Shown here piece by piece: positions 55,776 through 64,000 of a stretch of DNA of 64,000 bases. The stretch lies in NCBI GenBank assembly GCA_020912385.1, contig CP087208.1:2542001-2606000 (forward strand). Reading direction: 5' to 3'. The notes beneath the pieces were generated by a model. The model ran no database searches. It saw only the letters and a list, made by a program, of their open reading frames with translations, and had not been told where the DNA came from. Position numbers and translations under genes: made by a program. Position 1 is the stretch's first letter, and the number at the start of each line of letters is the position of its first letter. The stretch is from Neofusicoccum parvum (taxonomy: Eukaryota > Ascomycota > Dothideomycetes > Botryosphaeriales > Botryosphaeriaceae).

Positions 55776-57629
55776 TCATCGCCCGCCAACTACCCGCCGC
55801 ACGCCCCATTCCCAGACCCACGGACCGGGGTCCTGGCGATCCCACAGCTCCTCGGACCAGGCTGCCGGTAGCAAGACTCTGTCAACGACCACCGCGTACC
55901 CACGCACGAGCGCCGCGAGACCTGCCCGCGAAGGATGGTAGAGCAAGTCGAGCAGCGGCAGCAGGATGTAAACGAGCAAGGTGTGCGGAAGCGAGTACAC
56001 GCCCGTCACTGTGGGGGGCAGAACCGGGACGGGGACGGCTGACTTTGAAGGCTTACGACGGCTGGACTCCTGCTGAACTATCTGTCGAGAGGACGGTCGT
56101 GGCGAGCCGGATGAGCGTGACGGGCTGCTCGGTGGCGTGGGCAGCGCGGTGGATGCAACGAAACGATCTACGGCGCTGAGCGCAGGGCTGCCGGGCGGGG
56201 TCGTGGCACCGTGGACGAGGCGTGGAACCCTCTGCTCGTTGCGTACGCTGTGCGGCGAGCTGTTCTCCAGCTTCTTGGCTGCAGGTTCAGGCTGCGGGAC
56301 GGCTGCGGGCAGGCGGCAGGACTCGACGAGCTCTACCATCGCCCCGGAAAAGGGGGGCACGGACACTGGCAGCAGATCCCAGGAGCAGCACAGCGGATGG
56401 ATGCGGCTAGTCGTTCCCGTCTCGGTCTGGCCGGTGCGGACGATGAAGTCGATGGCAAGTGGCGCAGAGGGACTGCCCGGCATCGCCGCCACAAACGCCT
56501 CCACGAAAGCTGCAACGGCACCATGCAGTGCCGTGGTGCTCGACAGGAACACCCTCGCCGCCCTCCCATCCGCCCTTGACACCGCAAGCGCGCCCACCGA
56601 CCCACGCACCACCACCGCATGTGCCCGGTATACCTCCCCCTCCACCACCTCCCGCATCGCCCATGGCCGCTCCCGCGACACCTCCAGCCGCGCCACACGC
56701 TCATATGTCTCGTTCAGGCGCTCCCCCGACACCTCCACCCTCTCCGACCCATCACCACCGCCCACCCGCTCAAGCAGAAACCTCCTCCCCACCCCCCGCC
56801 GCGCATGCACAACAGCATGCACCTCTCCCCGCGACCGCACCACCACCGGCACCGCGAAGCCTGTCTCCACGCCCGCGCCCAGCGCCTCCTCGACGGCCGC
56901 CGCGAAGCGCTCTCCGTCCACCAGCAGCCGCGCCGCCGGCCCCTCGGGTGCGAGCACACCGCACCGCACGCGCGGCGCCGCCCGCCCAGCCTCGCGCCGC
57001 AGCGTCTCGCGCAGCATGTCGACGGCGTCCCGCAGCGCCGCCTGGTCGTCGCCGGACGACGGCCCGCCGAGCAGCTCGCACGGCACCCAGACGGCCGGGC
57101 GGCAGCGCAGGACGGCGCCCAGCACCTCGTGCTCGTAGCTCGCGGCCGCGTCGACGGACGAGGTGGTGCTGGTGGGGCGGAGGCGGTGGGCGCTGGCCAC
57201 GGCGGCGGAGAAGCGGGTGGCGGAGGGGAGAGCGGAGGAGGTGGCGAGGTGGACGGTGTGGCCGGAGGCGTGCAGGGCGCGGGCGAGGGAGAGGGCGCGG
57301 GCGGTGCTGGGTGTGCTGGGGTGGGCGGTGAGGAGGACTGTGGTGGGCTGGTGGGCGGTTGGGTGGTAGCGGCGGCGGGGGAGCAGCTGGGCGAGGCGGA
57401 TGAGGCAGAGGAGCGCGAGGGCCATGGGGACGGCGAGCAGGAGGAGGAGCCGCAGCGCGGATGCCGAGAGGCGGGACAGCGTGGGGGTTGACCGGCGGGC
57501 GGCGGCCCTGCGGCTCTGGTGGGCGACCATGGCGGCGGCGTTGGAGCGCAGCAGCTCCAGCAGGTCCATCACGCGCAGAGCAGCCGTCAGGCTGGGGACG
57601 TTGAAAAGGGAAAACGAAAAGAGCGCCAT
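55776..57629 (-). CDS. ATP-grasp-like membrane-anchored protein, function unknown
   Basis: This is a single exon of 617 aa. An N-terminal hydrophobic helix (LRLLLLLAVPMALALLCLIRL, about residues 59-79) would anchor it. A Rossmann-like start follows (TVLLTAHPSTPSTARALSLA, then ALHASGHTVHLATSS), then VLAPEGPAARLLVDGERFAA and FVEAFVAAMPGSPSAPLAIDFIV. These recall fungal ATP-grasp proteins, which join an acid and an amine with ATP. However, the usual PIECNxRxHS metal-binding segment is replaced by a diverged RIHPLCCSWDLL, so activity is doubtful. A disordered Ser/Pro region precedes a C-terminal domain (YSLPHTLLVYILLPLLDLLY, then DPGPWVWEWG) also reminiscent of that group. ATG at 57629 is preferred over the in-frame ATG at 57569 because it keeps a hydrophobic N-terminus. 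The family call is tentative. Confidence 0.6.
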   Translation of the reverse strand: MALFSFSLFNVPSLTAALRVMDLLELLRSNAAAMVAHQSRRAAARRSTPTLSRLSASALRLLLLLAVPMALALLCLIRLAQLLPRRRYHPTAHQPTTVLLTAHPSTPSTARALSLARALHASGHTVHLATSSALPSATRFSAAVASAHRLRPTSTTSSVDAAASYEHEVLGAVLRCRPAVWVPCELLGGPSSGDDQAALRDAVDMLRETLRREAGRAAPRVRCGVLAPEGPAARLLVDGERFAAAVEEALGAGVETGFAVPVVVRSRGEVHAVVHARRGVGRRFLLERVGGGDGSERVEVSGERLNETYERVARLEVSRERPWAMREVVEGEVYRAHAVVVRGSVGALAVSRADGRAARVFLSSTTALHGAVAAFVEAFVAAMPGSPSAPLAIDFIVRTGQTETGTTSRIHPLCCSWDLLPVSVPPFSGAMVELVESCRLPAAVPQPEPAAKKLENSSPHSVRNEQRVPRLVHGATTPPGSPALSAVDRFVASTALPTPPSSPSRSSGSPRPSSRQIVQQESSRRKPSKSAVPVPVLPPTVTGVYSLPHTLLVYILLPLLDLLYHPSRAGLAALVRGYAVVVDRVLLPAAWSEELWDRQDPGPWVWEWGVRRVVGGR

Positions 57630-57913
57630 GGGCGAGGAAACACGACGAACGACGGAAGGAAAGGCGCGGCGCACATGAAAATGAGGAGTCGCGGACGCGG
57701 TGCAACGCGGTGGCGCGCGCTTTTTGAGGGCTGCCGGGGCGGCCGCTGGTGTAGCACACACACGTGTGGGCTGCGGACGGGAGCAGCAGCGCGTGGGCGG
57801 TGAGGTCATGGCGCAGGAGGGCGAGGTGCGGGATTGGGCGCACTGCTCGAGCGTCCACGCGGCTGCAGCTCTCCCGCCGCACAGCGCTCTCCACGCACTG
57901 CTCTTCTCTCTAG

Positions 57914-59169
57914 CTACTCCGCGCCGCTCAACCACACGCCCGCCACCCAGCCCAGCGCGTCGCGCAGCCAGCCCTGCTCGGCCGCGCTGGCCCGCGCCTC
58001 GAAGCCGTGCTCGCCGGGCCGCAGCACCAGCCGCACCGCGCTGTGCGGCTGCCACCAGCGCCACGCCTCGACGAAGCGCTCGCTGCCGCGCACCGGCACC
58101 ACCGTGTCGTCGGTGCCGTGCACCACCAGCAGCGGCGGCAGCCGCACGCCCGCCCGCCCCAGCCGCTCCAGCTCCTCGACCGGGTACAGCCGCCGCTCCG
58201 GCCCCAGCAGCTCGCCCACGCGCCCGTGCTGGAACAGCGCGATCGAGAACTCCATGCGCCCCGGCGGCGTCACGCTGCTGACCGCCCGCCACGGCTCGCG
58301 CGCCGCTGCCGCCACGTACTCGTCCACGATGGCCGCGTCGAGCAGCGTGCCCATGCCCATCATGGCCGCCTTGCCGGCCCCGTCTCCGTCCCGGTCCCGG
58401 TCCCCGGCCCCGCTGCCAGCCGCTCCGCCGTTCGTCGGCGCGCGCGCGCTGCCAGGGCGGCCGCCGCGCGTGAAGTGGTCGTCGCCCAGGTCGAGCATGG
58501 GGAAGATGGCCAGCGTGGCGCGGATGCGGGCGGGGTGCAGGAAGGCCGACTGCAGGGCCAGCCAGCCGCCCGCGCTCTCGCCGCTGGCCATGACGCGGGC
58601 GAGGTCGGCGCCGGCGGGCGAGCCGAGCGGGTCCCAGCGGAGCAGGCAGGCGTGCAGCGACGCGAACAGCCAGGCCCACAGCGACGCGATGTCGGCGAGG
58701 ATGTCGACGCCGCGCGCCTCGGGCAGCAGCCGGTAGTCGGGCGACACGACGGCCGCGCCGTGGCTGGCCGCGAACGCGAGCAGGTACGGCGGGAACCACG
58801 GCGCGTGCAGCCGCGTGCCCGAGACCTGCGCGAGAGGTGTGAGAGCGGTGCTTGCGGGGGCCCGGCGCGGTGGAGGACGCCTCCCCGCGGGGTTCAGGAG
58901 CGGCGGAGGAGCGGGGCTGGGCGGGCCACGCGGGCCGCGCCTCGAGCGGGTGCGGCGGCGGGGCGAGGTTGGAATAAGATGGCAAGAGGAGCACCCACCA
59001 GACCGCCGCCGTGGAACCGGACGATTACCGGCCGGGGACCCTTGCAAGCCTCCTTCGGGACCAGCACCGACGTCTGGATGGGGTGGCTGCCCACCTTCTT
59101 GTAGGGCACGTCGAAAATCCGGAAGCCCTTGAAGTGCTCGGCCGCGGAGGGGAAGGTCGTGAGCGGCAT
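57914..59169 (-). CDS. Alpha/beta hydrolase fold-3 (hormone-sensitive lipase-like esterase)
   Basis: This soluble esterase or lipase has an unknown substrate. Exons on the minus strand are 59169-58999 and 58825-57914, with intron 58826-58998 (phase 0), giving 360 aa. The join yields RPVIVRFHGGGL-VSGTRLHAPW, restoring the HGGG oxyanion motif near residues 53-56. Then come AAVVSPDYRLLPEA, the nucleophile GESAGG, HGTDDTVVP with the acid Asp and RPGEHGFE with the His, so the catalytic triad is complete. A Gly/Asp/Arg low-complexity insert (about residues 165-190) is encoded by GC-rich repeats and is probably a disordered loop. No signal peptide is seen. It runs in the same direction as the ATP-grasp-like gene 284 bp downstream, and a link between the two is possible but unproven. 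Confidence 0.88.
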
Positions 59170-59686
59170 GGTGGAGCGGGCAGAGGGGGGGGGTGATGTA
59201 GGTACCAGGCTGCAAGCCGAGGAAGAGCTGTCGATTTATAGATTTTTTTGCGCCCCCGCCGCCCTCGGGCCGCGTGTGACCGGCTCACATCTCCCCCTGC
59301 CCTCCGTCCGTGTTTGCTATCTCCATCCATGTCGCCGTCCCGTCCTGTGCGTCCCGCCACGAATGCGCTCTTCCACCGGGTCTCTGTCCCGTCTGCCTCA
59401 CCACCCTGCCCATCACTGGATAGCGACGTATCACCTGCACGACATATGAGGACGCAATTAATACTGCATTGACGCAGATGCTATTTGCCACGCCAGCCAC
59501 CAACTCCCGCCCATCCTACCCATTGGTGACTATTTTGTAAGGTGCTCGCCGCACCCTTTTCCCCCACGACCAGCAGAAAGCCTCAACCCCCTCCCCCCAT
59601 CCCTCCCCCCATCCCTCCCAATCCCTCCCCCAATCACTCCCCTCCCCCCAATCCCTCCCATCCCCCCAATCCCCCAACACCACCCC
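59170..59686. other. Intergenic: hydrolase promoter and C-rich tract
   Basis: No gene is seen. A TATA element lies at 59234-59240 and a long C-rich tract at 59576-59690. Confidence 0.55.
59234..59240 (-). promoter_or_regulatory. TATA box of the alpha/beta hydrolase gene
   Basis: On the minus strand TATAAAT lies 65 nt before the ATG at 59169. Confidence 0.5.
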
Positions 59687-59690
59687 TCAC
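59576..59690 (-). repeat. C-rich tract with G-quadruplex potential on the minus strand
   Basis: More than ten runs of three to six C on the plus strand (ccctccccccatccctcccc and similar) are separated by one to five bases. The minus strand therefore has runs of G able to form quadruplexes, just after the stop codon of the minus-strand gene at 59687. Confidence 0.75.
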
Positions 59691-60418
59691 ACAACCTCCC
59701 TCCTCATCCTCCGCAGCACCTTCTCCAGCCTCAACACCACATGCGGATAATTCCTCCCCGCCCGCTCCACCCTCAACCCCTCCGCATCCCCCGTCGCGCC
59801 CAGCGCGACCTCGACGTCGCGCGCCGCCCGCAGCCGCCCCAGCGCCCGCCGGATCGTCGCCGCCGTCTCGCCCAGCAGCTCGTACGCCGCTTCCTGGTGC
59901 GCCGCCCGCCGCGCCCGCTGCCGCCGCTGCCGCGTGCCGGTCGCGCGCAGAGCGTCCAGCTGCGCTTTGGCTTCGTCGAGGGACGCGAGGGCGGAGCGGA
60001 TCGTGTAGACGGTCTCGGCGTCGGGGGGCGCGTGGGCGAATTGCGTGGGGGGTGGGGGGAGGGAGGTCGCCCAGGTGGCGGGGTCGGTGGCCGGGGTGGT
60101 GGTGGTCTCGGAGGAGGAGGAGGAGGAGGAGGAGGAGGAGGAGGAGGAGGAGGAGGAGGAGGAGATGGAGGAGATGTCGATGTCGGCGCCGGTGGCGGAG
60201 ATGCTGGCGCCGGTCTCGTGGTGGGGAGAGGCCGGGCCGCTGGTGGGGATCTCCCACATCGTCGCCTCGGAGATGTTGGTGGTGGAGAGAGGAGCGGGAG
60301 ATGCGGGAGAGGCGGGAGAGGCGGGAGAGGCGGGAGAGGCGGGAGAGGCGGGAGAGGCGGGAGAGGCGGGAGCGGCACGGCCGGCGGGAGTGGCGTTGGA
60401 GAAGGAGTTGTTCTCCAT
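59687..60418 (-). CDS. Low-complexity protein with helical C-terminal domain, function unknown
   Basis: This is a single exon of 243 aa. The N-terminus has a tripeptide repeat (ASP, about eight copies) encoded by a 9-bp DNA tandem and then a run of about 18 Ser encoded by a GGA/TCC microsatellite. From about residue 125 to the end it is a convincing helical, basic domain (TVYTIRSALASLDEAKAQLD, then ELLGETAATIRRALGRLRAA, ending VLRLEKVLRRMRREVV). The plus strand is also open through part of this region as poly-Glu, but only the minus-strand frame has non-repetitive protein-like sequence. I do not recognise the family. Intron-free reading is assumed. Confidence 0.6.
   Translation of the reverse strand: MENNSFSNATPAGRAAPASPASPASPASPASPASPASPASPAPLSTTNISEATMWEIPTSGPASPHHETGASISATGADIDISSISSSSSSSSSSSSSSSSSSETTTTPATDPATWATSLPPPPTQFAHAPPDAETVYTIRSALASLDEAKAQLDALRATGTRQRRQRARRAAHQEAAYELLGETAATIRRALGRLRAARDVEVALGATGDAEGLRVERAGRNYPHVVLRLEKVLRRMRREVV
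60112..60165. repeat. GGA trinucleotide microsatellite (coding for a Ser run on the minus strand)
   Basis: About 18 uninterrupted GGA/TCC units lie within the gene at 59687-60418. Length polymorphism is expected. Confidence 0.9.
60297..60372. repeat. 9-bp tandem repeat gggagaggc (coding for Ala-Ser-Pro)
   Basis: About eight near-identical copies encode the N-terminal ASP repeat of the minus-strand protein. Confidence 0.9.
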
Positions 60419-61086
60419 GGCGTCGGTGGTGATGTTGGAGAAGGAGTTGTTCCCCGTGGTGTTGGTGGTGGTGTTGGTGGTGGTGTTGGTGGTGGTGTTG
60501 GAGATGGATGAGAGGAGAGGATAGCGGAGAGTAGAGAAGTCGGAGAGCTGTTGATGGCGTGGGATCTTCAGAGAGTAAACTAAGAAGATCCGAAAAGAGT
60601 TGGATGCGTGAAGAGGAAAAGGACTGCTTAGGACGAAAGCGAGCTTGAATTTCTACCCAGTCGTCGTGACGCTAAGCCCCTTTCGGCGGAAAAGACGTGA
60701 AAGCTCACATGGGGTGGGCTGGTTTTGTGGTCATAAGGCGAGCTGGTAGGTTCCAATGGTGCACGAGGCCAATCTTGCGCTGAAAATTCATAGTAATAGC
60801 ATACGCTTGAGGGAATGTCTGTTTTAGTCCGGCCGTCCCTGTGAAGTGATTGAACCGACCTGTAGACCTTTCAATTCCTAAATGAAGCACCTCCCTCCGT
60901 TCAGACGATTTACAGATCAAGCAGCATGTCCAAGGTAGCATAAAAGTATTAGAAGAAATTCGTATAAACGTGAAGGTTTTACATACATGGATTTTCTTGC
61001 TCCAGAACTGAGACGATTCCAAAAGGCGCATTCATTGCACAAGCTCTTCGATATAAAGTGATATTACATTGCTTGGAAAATCGGCA
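60419..61086. other. Intergenic region
   Basis: No gene is seen. A gttggtggt tandem (about 60450-60500) lies upstream of the minus-strand start at 60418. Confidence 0.5.
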
Positions 61087-62540
61087 CTACCTCACGATAA
61101 CATTCCTCTCTGACCATGCAACATCCTTGCCCACCAAAATCCCATTCAAAGGCACCTCATCCGCGCTCCCTTCATCCCCTTCAACTCTCCGATGGCTGAT
61201 GATTGTCGTCGTGCCACCCCACCGCCCGCTGTGGTCGTCCAGCCGCTGGAAATGCTTCTTCTGGTCGCCACCGCCGCCACCGCCCAGCTTGCTGCGGCTG
61301 GCACCGGTGCCGCCAATGGTGACGAGCTCGGAGCCGGAGCGGTTGTGGGTGCGCGAGCCGGATTTCTCGCTGCCGAACTGGTCGGAGACGAGCCGCAGAA
61401 GAGGCCGCAGCACAGGTAGGCAGGCTCCGATGATTCCGGTTGCAGTCTCGATGACGCACCAGGCGCTGGCCTCGGCAAGAGTCCCTGCACTGGTGTTAGC
61501 GGGCTCGATGGACGGGCATTGGGGGATTGGAGCAAGGGGTGTTTACATGTCGTGTCTGCGGTGTCAAACTTCAAAATAGCTACGAGCCGATAGATGCTTG
61601 CGAAGAGAACGCTGGCTGTGTGAGCTTTGGAGAGATATTGAGGGGGAAAGAGTGCTTACAAGCCGCCGAGGAGGAACATGGCCAGGAGTGAAGCCCGTTG
61701 AGCTGGCCGGACTTGGAGCTTCCATACCTGACGGATGGGCAGCAGCAGGATGATAACGTCAGTGATGATGTTCGGAATCGCGTTGCCGATGAAGGCGGCC
61801 TTCAGGTTGATACAGGTGCCCGGCGTCATCGGCAGCCAGGACTTCTTGACCGGATTGCACTGGAAGATGGCCACGCAGTTGAGCGCGATGCACCACAGGA
61901 CAATTATGCCGCTCAGGATGTATGTCGAGATCTTGAACTCGCGCGTCGGGAACAGGCGGAAGTAGAGCGCCAACAGCGACAACTTGAGCAGCGCAACGGC
62001 GACTAGGTAGACGCATTCCAGCGCCAGCAGCAGCTGCGCGACGGTGTGCATTAGCCAAGCAGGGCTCCGGAGGATCTGTGACGAGTCGCGCACTGCTGCG
62101 CGATATGCCATCCTACCTTGAGCACGACAACCAGATCCGGGATCTCCAGCGTGGCGGCGTGCCGGCCCAGCCCGTGGGCGATCACTGACCGACAGCTCGT
62201 CAGCACACTACCCTGTAAGCACCTACACTCGCGCTGCAGCTTTTACTCACTCCCGAACACGAGCCCTCCTTCCGCGATACAGAAAATCTACCGCAGTCCC
62301 CACGCATTAGCTTGCGACGCCCGCAGAGCAACGACCCCGACAGCCCCTACATACCAGCGAGACCACGATGATCCAGTCGTCGAACGCAACCGCAACGCCA
62401 CGCATGAACCGACACACAAACCGCAGAGCCACGAAGAGAGCCGCCAGCACTAGCAGCGCAACCGTCGTGTTCCTGAGCGCCGGGCCCTGGTCCGGCCCGC
62501 CGTGCTGGCCGGCGGCTCGAGCCACGATGTCGAGGGCCAT
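61087..62540 (-). CDS. PTH11-like integral membrane protein (fungal rhodopsin-domain family)
   Basis: This is a seven-helix plasma-membrane protein of the PTH11-like receptor group. Six exons on the minus strand (62540-62355, 62287-62251, 62184-62117, 62075-61660, 61611-61547, 61484-61087) encode 389 aa. The joins rebuild the family: VAFDDWIIVVSL-IFCIAEGGLVFG-MIAHGLGRH, then LLKLSLLALYFRLFP, then CIALNCVAIFQCNPVKKSW, then CINLKAAFIGNAIPNIITDVIILLLP, then FVLFASIYRLVAILKF and, across the last intron, DTT-WTLAEASAWCVIETATGIIGACLPVLRPLL. The tail is cytosolic and Gly/Ser-rich (SKLGGGGGGDQ). The third intron is only 41 nt and deserves an RNA check. The ATG at 62540 is used; the in-frame TTG upstream is not a start. 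The ligand is unknown. Confidence 0.9.
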
Positions 62541-64000
62541 GGGAAGAGGGAACAAAGCAACGACCTAATCGACGACCGCAAACAAGAAGATCAAGGCACT
62601 CGGGGAGTCGCGCGGTTTAAGCAGGGTGCCAACGCCCTCGGCGCCTCTCCCCTACGCACATCGGCCGCGGCTTCGTTCTGGAAGTGATGTGCGCGCGAGC
62701 GCCTGGCCCGCCTGGAGGAGCGGCCTGAAAAGGCATGCGTGGGCACTGCGAGCTTCGGCAGCTTCGGCAGCCCCTGCTGTGGCCCCAATGCACGGGTGCC
62801 CGCCGGTCTGAGAGGGGTGCGCGCTTTGCCGCGGGCCGCCGGGAGGGATGCTGGGCTTTTCCTGGACGAGTTTGGCCCGTCTCATGGAGCGAAGGGTCCC
62901 GGTGTTGTGCCTGTCGATCATGGGCGGGCTAACCGCTGTGGGAGGGTTGATCGGGCCTAAAGGTGCTGGTTGGGTGTGCGCAACTCCAGATGTCCTTGGG
63001 GCTTAGTCTGGGTTGGATCCACTCGGACAGATTCGTTGCGCTTTGCGATGGGGATGGATGGCGAGCTATGGTAGTCAGTCAAACACATATAAGCACGGCT
63101 TGAGTGGATCACAGCGGCGCTTTTCATCAATTTGAACAAAGATTCTTCTAGACTCAGATGGCAGAGAATTGGAACACACGCGTCAGAAGGAAGAAGCGTG
63201 TGGACCCGCAGCGTCAACTGCCGTTCGTCTTGCCCGTCGTGTCGGCCGAGCCGTATTGAATGACTCGTCTCGTCTTACGACGTCGACTGATGAGGAAAAC
63301 GACCGTCACTTTCTCTCCAATGTCCTTCAGCTACGGCAACAATAGACGCGTAAGTAGCTCTACCATTGACTTGGCGATCCCTCAGTCACGCAATCCTGTT
63401 TCAGTTCCTCGTGGCTGGTAGCCGAGTCTCTGGATCAAATTCTGCATGGGCGCTCTTCGCTTCAGCTGAAAGACCGGGCGGAGCTGGTGATCTTGATTGG
63501 CTGCTTTTTTTTTTTTTTGGCAAATTGGCCTGAACTGCAAAACAGAGCATTACCCTGCATAAGTAAGGGAGCTTACATACTCATCGGCATATGTGAGTCG
63601 ATCTGTCGGTCGCAGCCGTGCAGACGAACGCTTTAACCGTCTACAAACTTTGTCCAGGCCCGGGGGCTCTCAAATCAGAAGTACTGTACAGTCTGCTTTT
63701 CGCAACATCCATGCAAGCACGCGGAATTCCGCCTCCACGCGAAGCCGAGAGCCAACGACCGTCTTGTAAGCTTGAAGCCGGCAGTCACCTACCACAATGA
63801 GCAGTGCGCAAATCTATACCTACAGGTATAGGGCCGATATACTTCATTAGAAGAAGATTTGTCAAGTATCCGAGCCTCCGCTCGTTGGTCGTGGCTTGGT
63901 CTGGCTCGAGTTGTCTTCGCTCAGCTTGTGGTCCTGATCGGCATCCAAAATGGCGGAAGGTCAGCTTTCTGGGTCACCTTTGCTACTGAACATATGGTCG
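62541..64000. other. Right end of the window: no supported gene
   Basis: 1.46 kb contains only short overlapping ORFs without family signs. A poly-T tract lies at about 63505-63519 and a near-perfect inverted repeat ctatacctacaggtatag at about 63813-63830. The left part should hold the PTH11-like gene promoter. Confidence 0.5.

Noticed and set aside
55776..58994. One 1072-codon minus-strand frame spanning two genes
   Set aside because: Its first part is the hydrolase gene read in the wrong frame, and only the segment below 57629 is protein-like. The hydrolase motifs lie in another frame.
63813..63830. Near-perfect inverted repeat ctatacctacaggtatag
   Set aside because: It is too short and isolated, with no adjacent gene, to call a functional site.

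Overview
The window is nuclear DNA from a filamentous ascomycete (Pezizomycotina). Nearly every gene is cut by short GT-AG introns (about 41-232 nt, often with a CTAAC or CTGAC branch site). The families present are typical of that group: Zn(II)2Cys6 regulators, a PTH11-like receptor, an RTA1-like membrane protein, an NmrA-like reductase, plant cell wall degrading enzymes, a SAT-domain non-reducing polyketide synthase and a GPI-anchored wall protein. DNA is GC-rich except for one A+T-rich island near 47.4-47.9 kb. There are no bacterial signals, no CRISPR array, no intact transposon and no rRNA or tRNA gene that I can support. The species cannot be named from this sequence. All exon joins are my own reading of splice sites and frame, so they are models.

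Layout. 0-14.5 kb holds the 3' end of an unknown gene, S-adenosylmethionine decarboxylase with a long leader and a possible uORF, a zinc-cluster regulator, an RTA1-like protein, a GH43 glycosidase, an NmrA-like protein, an acyltransferase-3 membrane protein and a doubtful Q/P-rich ORF. 14.9-32.4 kb holds a GPI-anchored protein with nested Tyr/Pro repeats (-), AVL9 (+, ten exons), a PL4 rhamnogalacturonan lyase (-), a full-length ABCA-type transporter (-) and a mitochondrial PPR/ATP13-like protein (-).

33-50.5 kb is the accessory core. It holds a small secreted six-cysteine protein, a non-reducing PKS (SAT-KS-AT-PT-ACP-ACP-CMeT-TE), a convergent A-T-C NRPS-like enzyme with a terminal carrier that has lost its serine, the A+T-rich island and a zinc-cluster regulator. 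The PKS should make a C-methylated aromatic acid or ester. The NRPS-like enzyme could join it to an amino acid. No P450 or other tailoring enzyme lies between them, so this looks like a compact two-enzyme pathway with a candidate regulator.

50.5-64 kb starts with 2 kb of GC-rich intergenic DNA. It is followed by a two-exon gene whose spliced product has the exact cysteine spacing of a fungal CS-alpha-beta defensin-like peptide. Then come a probable mitochondrial protein of unknown function, an ATP-grasp-like membrane protein (-), an alpha/beta hydrolase (-), a low-complexity protein with a helical C-terminal domain (-) and a PTH11-like seven-helix protein (-). The last 1.4 kb shows no convincing gene.

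The most noteworthy items are the defensin-like peptide gene, the PKS/NRPS-like pair, the nested-repeat GPI protein and the small secreted protein beside the PKS.
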